From: Bacteroidia bacterium
GTDB taxonomy: Bacteria > Bacteroidota > Bacteroidia > Cytophagales > JAAEPT01
DNA: 64,000 nt
Direction of reading: 5' to 3'
NCBI GenBank assembly: GCA_030431525.1
Contig: JAUIJC010000006.1
Location: 1-64,000 of the forward strand
Of the stretch, positions 14,881 to 24,316 are shown one piece after another. Below the pieces are notes generated by a model. It had not been told where the DNA came from and searched no databases. It saw nothing but the letters and a program-made list of their open reading frames with translations. Position 1 is the stretch's first letter. The number at the start of each line of letters is the position of its first letter. Position numbers and translations under genes: made by a program.

Positions 14881-17286
14881 ATGGAGGAGAAAGTACAGCA
14901 GATAGATTTTAAGTTATATGCCCTTAGGTTGTTACACTATTGGTATTTGTTTTTAATAGGTGGTTGTGTGGCTTGGTATTCTTCAGGGGTGTATTTGAAG
15001 TATCAGGCCAAGGTTTATATGGCTTCTGCAAAATTGATGATTCGAAGTCAGAAAGATGCTAGCTATTTGTCAACTGTTGTGGATGATTTGGCAATGGCTA
15101 GTGGTTATAAGAATATTTCTAATGAAAAGGTCATATTGAGTTCTTATGATTTGGTCAAAAGGACATTGTTGAAGTTGCCATTTTATGTTTCGTTGTATAA
15201 GGAGGGAGATATTAAGGTAACTCCTTTTTATAAGGATGCTCCTTATGTTGTTAATGCAGATTCGTCTTTTATTATTCCTACTGGGGTTACTTTTTTTATA
15301 TCCCCTGTTAAAAATGATAAGTTTCGATTGAAAGCTACTGGTACTGTATTCAATGTGTTCTTTCCGTTAGACTCGGTTTGCGGAAGTCACTCAATTTCCA
15401 TGGATGAGATTTATTCATATGGTGAAACAATAACCGTGGGCGTGGGGAGGTTCACGGTAGATAGGAGGGTAGATAAATGGAGTCTTGGTGAAGATGAGTC
15501 TCACTATTTTCGATTTAACAGATTGGACAAACTTGTCCGTAGTTATCGTGGTAAGGTGAGTATGGATTTAAGTGATGAAGGAGGTTCTATTTTGACTCTA
15601 AGTATTCAGGAACAAAAAATTCAGAAGGGAGTAGATTACCTTAACGAGTTGATGAAACAATACCTCCTTATTGATTTGGAGGAGAAGAATATGGTTTCTG
15701 AGAATTCTATTCGATTTATAGATGAACAGCTTGCATTGTTGGGTTTAAAACAACAAGCTTTCGAGAGTGAGCTTGAGGGTTTAAGACGAGATCGTAATCT
15801 ATCAATGGATCTGGATAGAGTTTCGGAGGTGGCATATGATAAATTAATTAACTATGATAAGGAACAATCGGTGCTCCAATTTGAATTAAAGCATTATCAA
15901 AAATTGTTAGAGTATGTTGATGGCTTAAATGAGGTGGATACTGATTTAATAGCACCAAGTATTGTTGGGATTGGAGATCCTTTGCTTTCAAATCTTATTT
16001 TGGGCTTGTCATCCAAGTACGAAAAAAGGGCGTCGTTGAGATTAAGTGCGGGAGGGGATAATCCTGCTTTGAAACAATTAAATGCTGAAATTGAAGAGCT
16101 TCGTCAAACTATTCTGGCAAATCTAGAAAACATTATTTCCTCAACTAAGTTGAAGCTCTCGGATTTAAGTGTTAAGATTTCCTCTACTAATGATGTGCTT
16201 GCTAGTCTTCCAGAAGATGCTAGGGATTTGGTTAATGTACAGCGTAAATTAGATTTGAATAATCATCTATACAATTATTTACTTGAGAAGAGGGCCTCGG
16301 CAGGAATTGCTAAATCATTGAATTCACCAGACAATAAGATAATTGATAAGGCGAGAATAAAATCGTTTTCACCAGTGAAGCCTGATGTGAGGCGAATTCA
16401 TCTATCTTTTATGCTTCCTGGACTTTTAATTCCATTGCTATTTGTTTTTTTGAAGGAGTTTATGGATATGAAAGTGTTTAGTAAAGAGCAGCTTGAAGGG
16501 CGTTTGGATGTTCCTCTTCTTGGATTCGTGGGTCATTACTCAGGGAAGAACGAGATGCCATTGGTAGAATCCCCAAAGTCAGCTATTGCAGAGTCTTTTA
16601 GGTCTCTTAGAGCAAATATTAAATACCTGAATGCGGATTTTGATAATAGGGTAGTGGGTTTTACTTCTTCTATTAGTGGAGAAGGAAAGACATTTTGTTC
16701 TATGAATTTTGCAATTTCATTATCTATGACGGGGGCTAAAGTGTTATTGCTTGGTGCTGACATGAGAAAACCCCGTTTGGGTAAAGAATTGGGGTTGGAT
16801 ATGGATAATGGTTTAAGTTCAGTTTTGGCTAAAATTAAAAGTCTTGAAGAAGTTCTTCAAGTTATCCCTGAAGTGAAAAACCTGTCTGTTGTTACTTCAG
16901 GTAATGTGCCTCCTAATCCTGGTGAACTTTTAGGTTCTTCTCGAATGAGGAAGTTAATGGAAGAGGCTAAGACGAAGTTTGATTATATAGTTGTAGACAC
17001 ACCTCCAGTTGGGTTGGTTTCTGATTATTATCAGATTGATGCCCTTATTGATGTAACATTGTACATTGTTCGCAATGGTTATACAAAGGTCAAGTCCCTT
17101 GAGGTTGTAGAAGATTTTTCTGAGAGAAAGGGGAATACAGGAGTGCTTATGGTTCTTAATGATTTTAAGACTACTTCATACGGCTACGGCTACGGCTACG
17201 GCTATGGTTATGGCTACGGCCAGGGCTATTATGAGGATGATAAGAAGGATTCAAGTTTTGTTAAAAGACTTTTAGGAAAAGCATAA
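14881..17286 (+). CDS. Tyrosine-protein kinase / polysaccharide co-polymerase (Wzc-like)
   Basis: An 801-residue protein fused from a chain-length domain and a BY-kinase. An N-terminal transmembrane helix (about residues 20-40) is followed by a periplasmic region with a coiled coil (about 250-480), a second helix near residue 510 and a cytosolic ATPase. Walker A is SSISGEGKT, Walker A' is KVLLLGADMRKPR and Walker B is IVVDTPP. The C-terminal tyrosine cluster has YG repeats, normally the site of autophosphorylation that controls polymer length. The gene uses ATG 14881 rather than a TTG six bases earlier. Its stop overlaps the start of tviB (TAATG). Confidence 0.94.
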   Translation: MEEKVQQIDFKLYALRLLHYWYLFLIGGCVAWYSSGVYLKYQAKVYMASAKLMIRSQKDASYLSTVVDDLAMASGYKNISNEKVILSSYDLVKRTLLKLPFYVSLYKEGDIKVTPFYKDAPYVVNADSSFIIPTGVTFFISPVKNDKFRLKATGTVFNVFFPLDSVCGSHSISMDEIYSYGETITVGVGRFTVDRRVDKWSLGEDESHYFRFNRLDKLVRSYRGKVSMDLSDEGGSILTLSIQEQKIQKGVDYLNELMKQYLLIDLEEKNMVSENSIRFIDEQLALLGLKQQAFESELEGLRRDRNLSMDLDRVSEVAYDKLINYDKEQSVLQFELKHYQKLLEYVDGLNEVDTDLIAPSIVGIGDPLLSNLILGLSSKYEKRASLRLSAGGDNPALKQLNAEIEELRQTILANLENIISSTKLKLSDLSVKISSTNDVLASLPEDARDLVNVQRKLDLNNHLYNYLLEKRASAGIAKSLNSPDNKIIDKARIKSFSPVKPDVRRIHLSFMLPGLLIPLLFVFLKEFMDMKVFSKEQLEGRLDVPLLGFVGHYSGKNEMPLVESPKSAIAESFRSLRANIKYLNADFDNRVVGFTSSISGEGKTFCSMNFAISLSMTGAKVLLLGADMRKPRLGKELGLDMDNGLSSVLAKIKSLEEVLQVIPEVKNLSVVTSGNVPPNPGELLGSSRMRKLMEEAKTKFDYIVVDTPPVGLVSDYYQIDALIDVTLYIVRNGYTKVKSLEVVEDFSERKGNTGVLMVLNDFKTTSYGYGYGYGYGYGYGQGYYEDDKKDSSFVKRLLGKA
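17179..17220 (+). repeat. In-frame 6-bp tandem repeat encoding the YG tail of the kinase
   Basis: Seven consecutive 6-base units (mostly TACGGC, with TATGGT and TATGGC variants) encode Tyr-Gly pairs. Each unit is six bases, so slippage would change the number of tyrosines without shifting the frame. Confidence 0.9.
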
Positions 17287-18584
17287 TGTCTGAGATTAAA
17301 GTTGCGGTTATTGGCTTGGGGTATGTAGGTCTGCCACTTGCTGTAGAGTTTGGAAAGAAGTACTCTACGATTGGGTTTGATATTAATGTACAGCGTGTTA
17401 ATGAGCTGAATAATGCTATTGATCATACCTTAGAGGTTGATGAAGAAGGGTTAAAGGAATCTTTAGTTGAATTTTGCCCTGAGCTTGTTGCTAAAGGAAA
17501 AGGGTTGAAATGTACATCATCTGCTGATGATTTAAGTGATGCGAATTTCTTCATTGTGACAGTTCCAACACCTACTGATAAATACAATCGTCCAGTTTTA
17601 ACGCCGCTTTATAAGGCTTCGGAAACTGTAGGTAAGGTGTTAAAGAAGGGTGATATAGTTGTCTATGAGTCAACAGTCTATCCAGGGGTGACTGAAGATG
17701 AGTGTGTTCCTGTGCTAGAGAAAGTTTCAGGTCTCAAGTTTAATGAGGATTTCTTTTGTGGTTATTCTCCCGAGAGAATTAATCCCGGAGATAAAGAACA
17801 TACGGTAACAAAAATTCTCAAAGTTACATCTGGTTCAACACCAGAAGTAGGGAGAAAGGTAGATGACGTTTATCGCTCTGTAATTACGGCAGGCACCCAT
17901 TTGGCTCCATCAATGAAGGTTGCGGAAGCTGCAAAAGTGATTGAAAATTCACAGAGGGATATCAATATTGCTTTTGTGAATGAGTTATCTAAGATTTTTG
18001 GGTTGCTTGAAATTGATACCTTAGAGGTTCTTGAGGCTGCAGGAACAAAATGGAATTTCCTGCCCTTCCGTCCAGGCTTAGTAGGTGGTCACTGTATTGG
18101 TGTGGATCCCTTTTATTTAGCTCAAAAGGCACAAGAAGTAGGTTACAATCCTGAAATTATTTTGTCTGGTCGCCGTCTGAATGATGGAATGGGTAAATAC
18201 GTTGCTGATCAGGTTGTAAAGCGAATGATTGCAAATGACTTGAAGGTGAAAGATTCTCGTGTATTGATGTTAGGTATAACATTTAAGGAGAATTGCCCTG
18301 ATATTCGCAATACACGAGCGATAGACATCATTGGAGAACTTGAAGAGTTTGGTGTAAAGGTCGATACTTACGATCCTTGGGCCGATAATGGAGAGGTCAG
18401 GGCTGAGTTTGGGATTGAGTTGGTTGATAAGCCAGTTGTTAATGGTTATGACGCAGTTGTATTAGCTGTGGCACATAAGGAGTTCTTGGAATCTGATGTT
18501 GATGGATATAAGTCTTCAGATAGTTCTGTGGTATTTGATGTGAAGGGTATCCTTCCAAAGGAGAAAATTACTGCTAGGCTCTAA
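17286..18584 (+). CDS. tviB: UDP-N-acetylglucosamine 6-dehydrogenase (TviB-like)
   Basis: A 432-residue nucleotide-sugar dehydrogenase. The Rossmann motif is VAVIGLGYVGLPLAVEFGKK at the N-terminus; the catalytic cysteine lies in GGHCIGVDPFYL (about residue 262), and YSPERINPGDKEHT and NTRAIDIIGEL are also visible. The N-terminal and central sequences recall Salmonella TviB, which oxidises UDP-GlcNAc to UDP-GlcNAcA. The product can be used by the next gene (TviC-like) and by the WbpB-like gene at the end of the locus. The start codon overlaps the kinase stop by one base. Confidence 0.9.
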   Translation: MSEIKVAVIGLGYVGLPLAVEFGKKYSTIGFDINVQRVNELNNAIDHTLEVDEEGLKESLVEFCPELVAKGKGLKCTSSADDLSDANFFIVTVPTPTDKYNRPVLTPLYKASETVGKVLKKGDIVVYESTVYPGVTEDECVPVLEKVSGLKFNEDFFCGYSPERINPGDKEHTVTKILKVTSGSTPEVGRKVDDVYRSVITAGTHLAPSMKVAEAAKVIENSQRDINIAFVNELSKIFGLLEIDTLEVLEAAGTKWNFLPFRPGLVGGHCIGVDPFYLAQKAQEVGYNPEIILSGRRLNDGMGKYVADQVVKRMIANDLKVKDSRVLMLGITFKENCPDIRNTRAIDIIGELEEFGVKVDTYDPWADNGEVRAEFGIELVDKPVVNGYDAVVLAVAHKEFLESDVDGYKSSDSSVVFDVKGILPKEKITARL

Positions 18585-18599
18585 AAGCCTTGAAATCTG

Positions 18600-19583
18600 A
18601 TGGAAAGAACTACGAATAATGTACTGGTAACTGGAGGGGCAGGATTTATTGGCTCAAACCTCGTTGGAGCCTTATTGGATTCTAAAGGGGTTGGTAAAGT
18701 TCGGGTGCTTGATAACTTATCAACAGGCCATTGGCATAATATTGAAGAGTGGAAGGATAATTCAAATTTTGAGTTCTTAGAAGGTGATATTAGGGATTAT
18801 GAAACTTGTCTTAAAGCATGCCAAGATATTGATGTAGTCTCACATCAGGCTGCTTTGGGTTCAGTGCCACGTTCAATTAATGATCCTTTGACTACCAATG
18901 AGGTGAATATTTTGGGAACACTTAATGTTTTTACAGCGGCAAAGGAGTCTGGGGTTGATAGGGTAGTATATGCGGCTAGTTCTTCTACCTATGGAGATCA
19001 TCCGGGACTACCCAAGGTTGAGGATCAGATCGGGAATCCATTGTCTCCTTATGCGGTTACCAAATTGGTGAATGAACAATATGCATCTGTGTTCCAGAGA
19101 GTGTATGGTTTTGATACTATTGGCTTAAGGTATTTCAATATTTTCGGTCCAAAGCAAGATCCAAATGGAGCGTACGCAGCAGTAATTCCATTATTTGTTA
19201 AGGCGGCACTCTCAAATGAGGCCCCATTTATTAATGGAGATGGTCTGACTTCCCGTGATTTTACCTTTGTGGATAATGCGGTTCAGGCTAACATTAAGGC
19301 CTTGTTTACAACAGAAAGGCAAGCATTGAATCAGGTTTATAATGTAGCCTGTAACCAACGTACAACCTTGTTGGATTTATGGAATGCCTTGAAGAATGTT
19401 TCAGGTATAGATATAGAGCCAATTCATAAGGAAGAGCGGAAGGGGGATGTGAAGCATAGCTTGGCTGATATTTCAAAGATCAGGACTTTGTTAGGGTATG
19501 AGCCTACTGTACTTGTTGAAGAGGGGATTGTGAAGGTGTATGAATGGTATAAGGAACAATCCGAAAGGGTGACAACAGAATGA
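18600..19583 (+). CDS. tviC: UDP-N-acetylglucosaminuronate C4-epimerase (TviC-like)
   Basis: A 327-residue short-chain dehydrogenase/reductase-type epimerase. The NAD motif is [14 protein letters not shown], the catalytic Ser/Tyr/Lys set is in [14 protein letters not shown] and [14 protein letters not shown], and [15 protein letters not shown] matches the TviC/WbpP signature. It would convert UDP-GlcNAcA to UDP-GalNAcA, an acidic building block. It lies 15 bases after tviB and its stop overlaps kdsA by four bases (ATGA), so it is translated as part of one operon. Confidence 0.9.
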   Translation: MERTTNNVLVTGGAGFIGSNLVGALLDSKGVGKVRVLDNLSTGHWHNIEEWKDNSNFEFLEGDIRDYETCLKACQDIDVVSHQAALGSVPRSINDPLTTNEVNILGTLNVFTAAKESGVDRVVYAASSSTYGDHPGLPKVEDQIGNPLSPYAVTKLVNEQYASVFQRVYGFDTIGLRYFNIFGPKQDPNGAYAAVIPLFVKAALSNEAPFINGDGLTSRDFTFVDNAVQANIKALFTTERQALNQVYNVACNQRTTLLDLWNALKNVSGIDIEPIHKEERKGDVKHSLADISKIRTLLGYEPTVLVEEGIVKVYEWYKEQSERVTTE

Positions 19584-20359
19584 GTCTTTTCAAAGAATTA
19601 AAAAAGAAGCCTTTCTTTATTCTTGGTCCTTGTGTGATCGAAAACCAGGAGCTTCTTTATGAAGTTGCTGACGTTCTTTCAGATATTAAAGAACGTTTGG
19701 ATGTAGAAATAATATTCAAGTCATCATTTGATAAGGCGAATCGAACTTCTGTTTCTGCTTTTCGTGGTCCGGGTCTTGAAGAAGGGCTTCGGATGCTTGA
19801 AAATGTGAAGGAAAAGTTTGGGTTCCCCTTGTTGACGGACTTGCATGAATCCTCACAGGCTAAACCTGTTGGTGAGGTAGTGGATGTCCTACAAATTCCT
19901 GCTTTCCTTTGTAGGCAGACTGATCTGTTGGTCGAGGCCGCCAGAACCGGGAAAATTGTCAATATCAAGAAAGCCCAGTTTCTTTCTGGAATGGATATGA
20001 AGTTCCCTACAGAGAAGATGGTGGAGTCTGGTAATGATCAAGTTATGCTGACCGAGAGAGGGAACATGTATGGATACAACAATCTCGTGGTAGATTTCAG
20101 GAATATTCCAGATATGAAGTCCTTCGGTTTTCCAGTGGTGATGGACTGTACACATGCGGTTCAACGTCCGGGAGCAGGTGGAGGAAAGACATCCGGAAAT
20201 CGTGAATTCGTTCCTGGGATGGCCATGGCAGCCAAGGCTTTTGGTGCCGATGGCTTCTTTATGGAAGTACATCCTGACCCTGAAAAGGGACTTAGCGATG
20301 GTCCTAATATGCTTTATTTGGATCAGGTAGAAGCTTTGATTAAGAGGTTATTGGTTTGA
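19580..20359 (+). CDS. kdsA: 3-deoxy-8-phosphooctulonate synthase (KdsA, metal-dependent type)
   Basis: A 259-residue enzyme that condenses phosphoenolpyruvate with arabinose 5-phosphate to Kdo 8-phosphate. Recognisable stretches are [48 protein letters not shown] and a [19 protein letters not shown] loop. The Cys in GPCVIE is the metal ligand of the metallo-KdsA class, as in Aquifex; the metal-free E. coli type has Asn there. It overlaps tviC by four bases. Kdo here may feed either lipopolysaccharide or the polymer itself. Confidence 0.93.
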   Translation: MSLFKELKKKPFFILGPCVIENQELLYEVADVLSDIKERLDVEIIFKSSFDKANRTSVSAFRGPGLEEGLRMLENVKEKFGFPLLTDLHESSQAKPVGEVVDVLQIPAFLCRQTDLLVEAARTGKIVNIKKAQFLSGMDMKFPTEKMVESGNDQVMLTERGNMYGYNNLVVDFRNIPDMKSFGFPVVMDCTHAVQRPGAGGGKTSGNREFVPGMAMAAKAFGADGFFMEVHPDPEKGLSDGPNMLYLDQVEALIKRLLV

Positions 20360-20386
20360 TATTAGGGAAGTTGATAATAGGATAAA

Positions 20387-21316
20387 GTGGATTATCTAAA
20401 AATTGCTAAAGATGTAATTGCCATTGAGCGTGAGGCGCTTGAACATATGGCAGGTAATCTTGACAATTCCTTTGGTCAAGCGATTCAAACCATAGTCAAG
20501 TCTAAAGGAAAGTTGGTAGTCTCTGGGATGGGTAAGTCAGGACTAATTGCCAAAAAAATGGCTGCTACCTTTGCCAGTACAGGAACGCCAAGCTTCTTTG
20601 TGCACCCCGCAGAGGCCTATCATGGTGATCTTGGAATGATAGAGCCTTCGGATGTGGTACTCTTGATATCCAACTCAGGAGAGACGAATGAGGTTTTGCA
20701 ATTGATAGCATACCTTTCTGAAAACGGAAATATGATTATTGCGATGAGTGGTAAATCAGATTCCTCTTTGGCAAAGCATGCTGATTTTCATTTGAATATC
20801 CAAGTACCTCAAGAAGCCTGTCCTCTGGAACTTGCTCCAACTTCTTCTACAACTGCAACCTTGGTGATGGGGGATGCATTGGCTGTGGCTTTAATGGAAG
20901 CCAAAGGTTTTCAGGTTGAAAATTTTGCGCGTTTTCATCCTGGAGGGAGTTTGGGAAGAAAGCTATTAACTCGTGTAGGTGATGTGATGAGAATCGATAG
21001 TCTTCCATTTATTTCTCCTGAAGCAAGCTCTAGTGATCTTGTTATTAAACTTTCCGAAGGTAAGTTAGGATTAGTCATTGTTGGTACTTCTGATCAGGTT
21101 TTAGGGGTTGTTACAGATGGAGATTTAAGGCGAGCTTTATTAGGCTCATCTTTTGACTCAATCTCTCCTCGATCAATTATGACTAAAACGCCTGTTTTTT
21201 TTGATTCAAGTACAAAACTTCAAAAAGTGGAGGCATGTATGGTTGAAAAGAAGATAGCTACTGTACTTATAGGATCCCAATCATCTCTTGAGGGGGTATA
21301 CCAAATTTATTCTTGA
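20387..21316 (+). CDS. kdsD: D-arabinose 5-phosphate isomerase (KdsD/KpsF)
   Basis: A 309-residue protein with an N-terminal SIS domain (SGMGKSGLIAKKMAATFAST, AEAYHGDLGMI, SNSGETNEVL) and two C-terminal CBS domains. It converts ribulose 5-phosphate to arabinose 5-phosphate, the substrate of the neighbouring KdsA. HPGGSLGRKL after the SIS domain is characteristic of the family. The start is a GTG at 20387, because no ATG allows the conserved N-terminal helix (LKIAKDVIAIEREALE) to be included. It follows kdsA by 27 bases. Confidence 0.92.
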   Translation: MDYLKIAKDVIAIEREALEHMAGNLDNSFGQAIQTIVKSKGKLVVSGMGKSGLIAKKMAATFASTGTPSFFVHPAEAYHGDLGMIEPSDVVLLISNSGETNEVLQLIAYLSENGNMIIAMSGKSDSSLAKHADFHLNIQVPQEACPLELAPTSSTTATLVMGDALAVALMEAKGFQVENFARFHPGGSLGRKLLTRVGDVMRIDSLPFISPEASSSDLVIKLSEGKLGLVIVGTSDQVLGVVTDGDLRRALLGSSFDSISPRSIMTKTPVFFDSSTKLQKVEACMVEKKIATVLIGSQSSLEGVYQIYS

Positions 21317-21327
21317 TTAGAAAAGTA

Positions 21328-22200
21328 ATGAAAGAACATCATTTAGAAATGGAGAAACAATGGACAACAACCATTGAACCAGATAAGGGGAGTTTTAATT
21401 TAAATCTTAAAGAGGTCTGGAAGTACCGTGATTTGTTAATGATGATGGTAAAGCGTGACTTTGTTACATTTTACAAACAGACTATTCTTGGTCCTATTTG
21501 GTTTTTTATACAACCATTGTTTACAACCTTAGTCTATACCGTAATTTTTGGTAAAATTGCGTCTATTTCAACAGATGGGTTGCCGCAACTTTTGTTTTAT
21601 ATGTCTGGCGTGACAATATGGAACTATTTTTCGGATTGTTTTACAAAGACATCTACAGTGTTTAAGGATAATCAAAATATTTTCGGAAAGGTGTATTTCC
21701 CAAGGCTGATAACCCCGCTTTCTATTGTTATTTCAAGCTTAGTTAAGTTTGGGGTACAAATGCTATTGTTTCTTGGGTTTATGTTTTTTTTTATGATTAA
21801 TGGAGCGCCAGTCTCTCCTAATTCAACCCTCCTTCTTCTTCCATTATATGTGTTAATGATGGCAGGTTTAAGTCTTGGTTTTGGGATGATTTTCAGTTCT
21901 TTAACTACTAAGTATCGAGATTTGACTTTTTTGTTGCAGTTTGGTATACAGTTGCTTATGTATGCAACACCCGTAATTTACCCATCTTCATTAATAGCTG
22001 AGAAAAATAAGTTGATAGGAAAGGTTTTGATGGCAAACCCAATGGCACCAATAGTTGAGGCATTTCGTTACTCTTTCCTTGGAGCTGGAGATTTCCAATG
22101 GGGTGGTCTGTTGTATACCTTTTTATTCACGATTTTCATCTTTTTGTTGGGTACAGTGATTTTTAATCGGACAGAAAAGACATTCATGGATACGGTTTGA
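21328..22200 (+). CDS. wzm: ABC-2 type polysaccharide exporter permease (Wzm)
   Basis: A 290-residue membrane protein of the ABC-2 permease family with about six transmembrane helices. KQTILGPIWFFIQPLFTTLVY near residue 55 is the characteristic start of Wzm/KpsM-type permeases. It partners the ATPase encoded next to it. The ATG at 21328 is used in place of a TTG at 21313 that overlaps kdsD. It would move the finished, lipid-linked polymer across the inner membrane. Confidence 0.93.
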   Translation: MKEHHLEMEKQWTTTIEPDKGSFNLNLKEVWKYRDLLMMMVKRDFVTFYKQTILGPIWFFIQPLFTTLVYTVIFGKIASISTDGLPQLLFYMSGVTIWNYFSDCFTKTSTVFKDNQNIFGKVYFPRLITPLSIVISSLVKFGVQMLLFLGFMFFFMINGAPVSPNSTLLLLPLYVLMMAGLSLGFGMIFSSLTTKYRDLTFLLQFGIQLLMYATPVIYPSSLIAEKNKLIGKVLMANPMAPIVEAFRYSFLGAGDFQWGGLLYTFLFTIFIFLLGTVIFNRTEKTFMDTV

Positions 22201-22220
22201 TTGCTTAAAGGATTTGTGTC

Positions 22221-23525
22221 ATGGAGAAGAATAATGTTGCAATTTCAGTTTCGAATCTTTCGAAACAATATCGATTAGGTGAGGTAGGTACTGGTACTAT
22301 TAGCCATGATTTAAATCGTTGGTGGCATAGGATTAGAGGTAAGGAAGATCCGTATCTTCGGGTTGGTGAGACTAATGCCCGGGAGTCCAAAGGAGAAAGT
22401 AATTACGTTTGGTCATTAAAGGATATTAATTTTGACGTAAAGGAGGGTGAAGTTATTGGTATTATTGGAAGGAATGGGGCAGGTAAATCAACTCTTTTAA
22501 AGGTTCTTTCTAAGATTACTGCGCCTACTACAGGCTTAATCAGAGCTAATGGACGAATAGCGTCATTGTTGGAGGTTGGTACTGGTTTCCATCCAGAAAT
22601 GACTGGGCGGGAAAATATTTTTATGAATGGAACAATCATGGGGATGAGTCGCTATGAGGTAAGTTCTAAGCTTGATGAAATTGTGGCTTTTGCAGGAGTA
22701 GAGAGGTATTTAGATACACCTGTGAAAAGGTATTCTTCAGGAATGAAAGTTCGGCTTGGATTTGCAATTGCAGCTCATTTGGAACCAGAAATTCTAATTG
22801 TGGATGAAGTGTTGGCTGTTGGCGATGCCGAATTTCAAAATAAAGCTATTGGTAAAATGAAGGAGGTCAGTTCTAGTGGTGGTAGAACGGTTCTATTTGT
22901 GAGTCACAATATGGCTGCAGTGAAGAATTTATGTACCTCTGCAATTGTGATGGATCAAGGGAGGGTTGTTTATTCAGGTACGGTAGATAAAGGTATTAGT
23001 TATTATTTGAAATCATCAATTCAAAAAAGTAATGACTTGCTTATTGATAGGAGGGGAATGGATGTTTCGGATAGATTTTTAATAAAGGCTATTGAGCTAT
23101 CTGATGGGCTTAATGAAGGGGTTTCATGTGCCCAAAATGGTTCGAAATTGGTGGTTTCTGTTAGTTATTTTTCCCCTAAACAGATAGATGAGGTGTATTT
23201 CAGGTTGCAAATAACCTCTAGTGATGGTGGGGTTTTGTTTACTTTGAATAATCTGCATACAGATGCATTATTTCAAATATTGGAGGGGGAAGGTTTAGTT
23301 AAGTGCCTTATTCCAGATTTGCCATTGTTCGCTGGTAAATATAATATAAGTGTCTTGTGTGCACAACGTTTTTCAGGTGTGTTGGATGAGGTTAGAGATG
23401 CTAAAGAATTGGTGGTTATCGATGGTAATTTTTTTGGAACAGGTAAGGTTCCTTCGGTTAAACAAGGTGTTTTACTTCGTCATAATTGGTATAAGCCAGA
23501 AATTGTAACATCTTTTGGACTGTAA
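22221..23525 (+). CDS. wzt: ABC exporter ATPase with C-terminal polymer-recognition domain (Wzt)
   Basis: A 434-residue ATPase. The nucleotide-binding domain has Walker A (GIIGRNGAGKST, about residues 79-90), the signature YSSGMKVRLGF, Walker B (ILIVDEVLAVGD) and the H-loop (VSHNMAAVKN). The C-terminal 150 residues after about 280 form a separate beta-rich domain like the Wzt carbohydrate-binding domain that recognises the terminal modification of its cognate polymer. Such a domain implies that the polymer is capped before export. The sulfotransferase-like gene 11 bases downstream is a candidate source of the cap. Confidence 0.93.
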   Translation: MEKNNVAISVSNLSKQYRLGEVGTGTISHDLNRWWHRIRGKEDPYLRVGETNARESKGESNYVWSLKDINFDVKEGEVIGIIGRNGAGKSTLLKVLSKITAPTTGLIRANGRIASLLEVGTGFHPEMTGRENIFMNGTIMGMSRYEVSSKLDEIVAFAGVERYLDTPVKRYSSGMKVRLGFAIAAHLEPEILIVDEVLAVGDAEFQNKAIGKMKEVSSSGGRTVLFVSHNMAAVKNLCTSAIVMDQGRVVYSGTVDKGISYYLKSSIQKSNDLLIDRRGMDVSDRFLIKAIELSDGLNEGVSCAQNGSKLVVSVSYFSPKQIDEVYFRLQITSSDGGVLFTLNNLHTDALFQILEGEGLVKCLIPDLPLFAGKYNISVLCAQRFSGVLDEVRDAKELVVIDGNFFGTGKVPSVKQGVLLRHNWYKPEIVTSFGL

Positions 23526-23536
23526 TATTTACTTCA

Positions 23537-24286
23537 ATGATTAAGTATATTTTCTGTATAACGACAGGTAGGTCTGGCAGCGCCTATTTGAACCGAGTGT
23601 TTGAATGTGTTTCTTCTTGCTCATCAAATCATGAACCAAAACCAAAAATGAATGATGGTCTAGTAAGGGATTACTTCTCGGGTAATAAGGACTCAATGAG
23701 GAATATGATGTCCGAGAAATTAAATGCAATTAATGAAGCTCGTGGAGAAGGTTTGTATGTGGAAACAAATCATGCTTTTATAAAAGGGTTTGGTTGGGAA
23801 TTGCCCAATTATATTCCTGAAGAGGAGATAGGTGTTGTGATTCTAAAACGAGAAAAACAAAAAGTAGTTGATAGCTTCTTTCGAATAGGTTCTGATTTAC
23901 ATATGAATAGGGGTAGGTATTGGCTGTTATCTCCTTACAAAAAGTCTTGTTGTCCTTTGCCCATATCAATCCTTAGATATAACTTTAATCGATTAGTGAT
24001 GGCTCTGATAGGTTTCTTAGTTCGAAGGGGTGTGATGTCGTTCTTTTATCCAAAGTGGATAGCAAGAGACTCCAAAAAGTTGCTTTCATGGTATTATGAT
24101 GAAACCTATGCTTTGGCTGAGCGATACAAGCAATCTTTCCCTAAGATTAGTTTTTTTAATGTGAATACTGATGAGCTAAACAATGAGATGAAGGTAAGGG
24201 AGCTCTTGTCATTTTTTGGTTTAGCGGATGCTTTGTCATCTGATATTAAGGGTGTTGTTGGAGTGCCTGTCAACTTGAAGAGGTAA
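23537..24286 (+). CDS. Sulfotransferase-like protein
   Basis: A 249-residue protein, MIKYIFCITTGRSGSAYLNR at the N-terminus. ITTGRSGSAYL fits the phosphosulfate-binding loop that binds the 5'-phosphate of PAPS in sulfotransferases. A later VVILKREKQKVVDSFFRIG segment resembles the 3'-phosphate-binding region (R..S). The rest is diverged, so the acceptor cannot be predicted. The position just after wzt suggests that it decorates the polysaccharide, perhaps at the end recognised by Wzt. It is followed by a glycosyltransferase after 30 bases. Confidence 0.65.
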   Translation: MIKYIFCITTGRSGSAYLNRVFECVSSCSSNHEPKPKMNDGLVRDYFSGNKDSMRNMMSEKLNAINEARGEGLYVETNHAFIKGFGWELPNYIPEEEIGVVILKREKQKVVDSFFRIGSDLHMNRGRYWLLSPYKKSCCPLPISILRYNFNRLVMALIGFLVRRGVMSFFYPKWIARDSKKLLSWYYDETYALAERYKQSFPKISFFNVNTDELNNEMKVRELLSFFGLADALSSDIKGVVGVPVNLKR

Positions 24287-24316
24287 AGTCTTGTATTATG
24301 GCTTCGATAAAAATCT

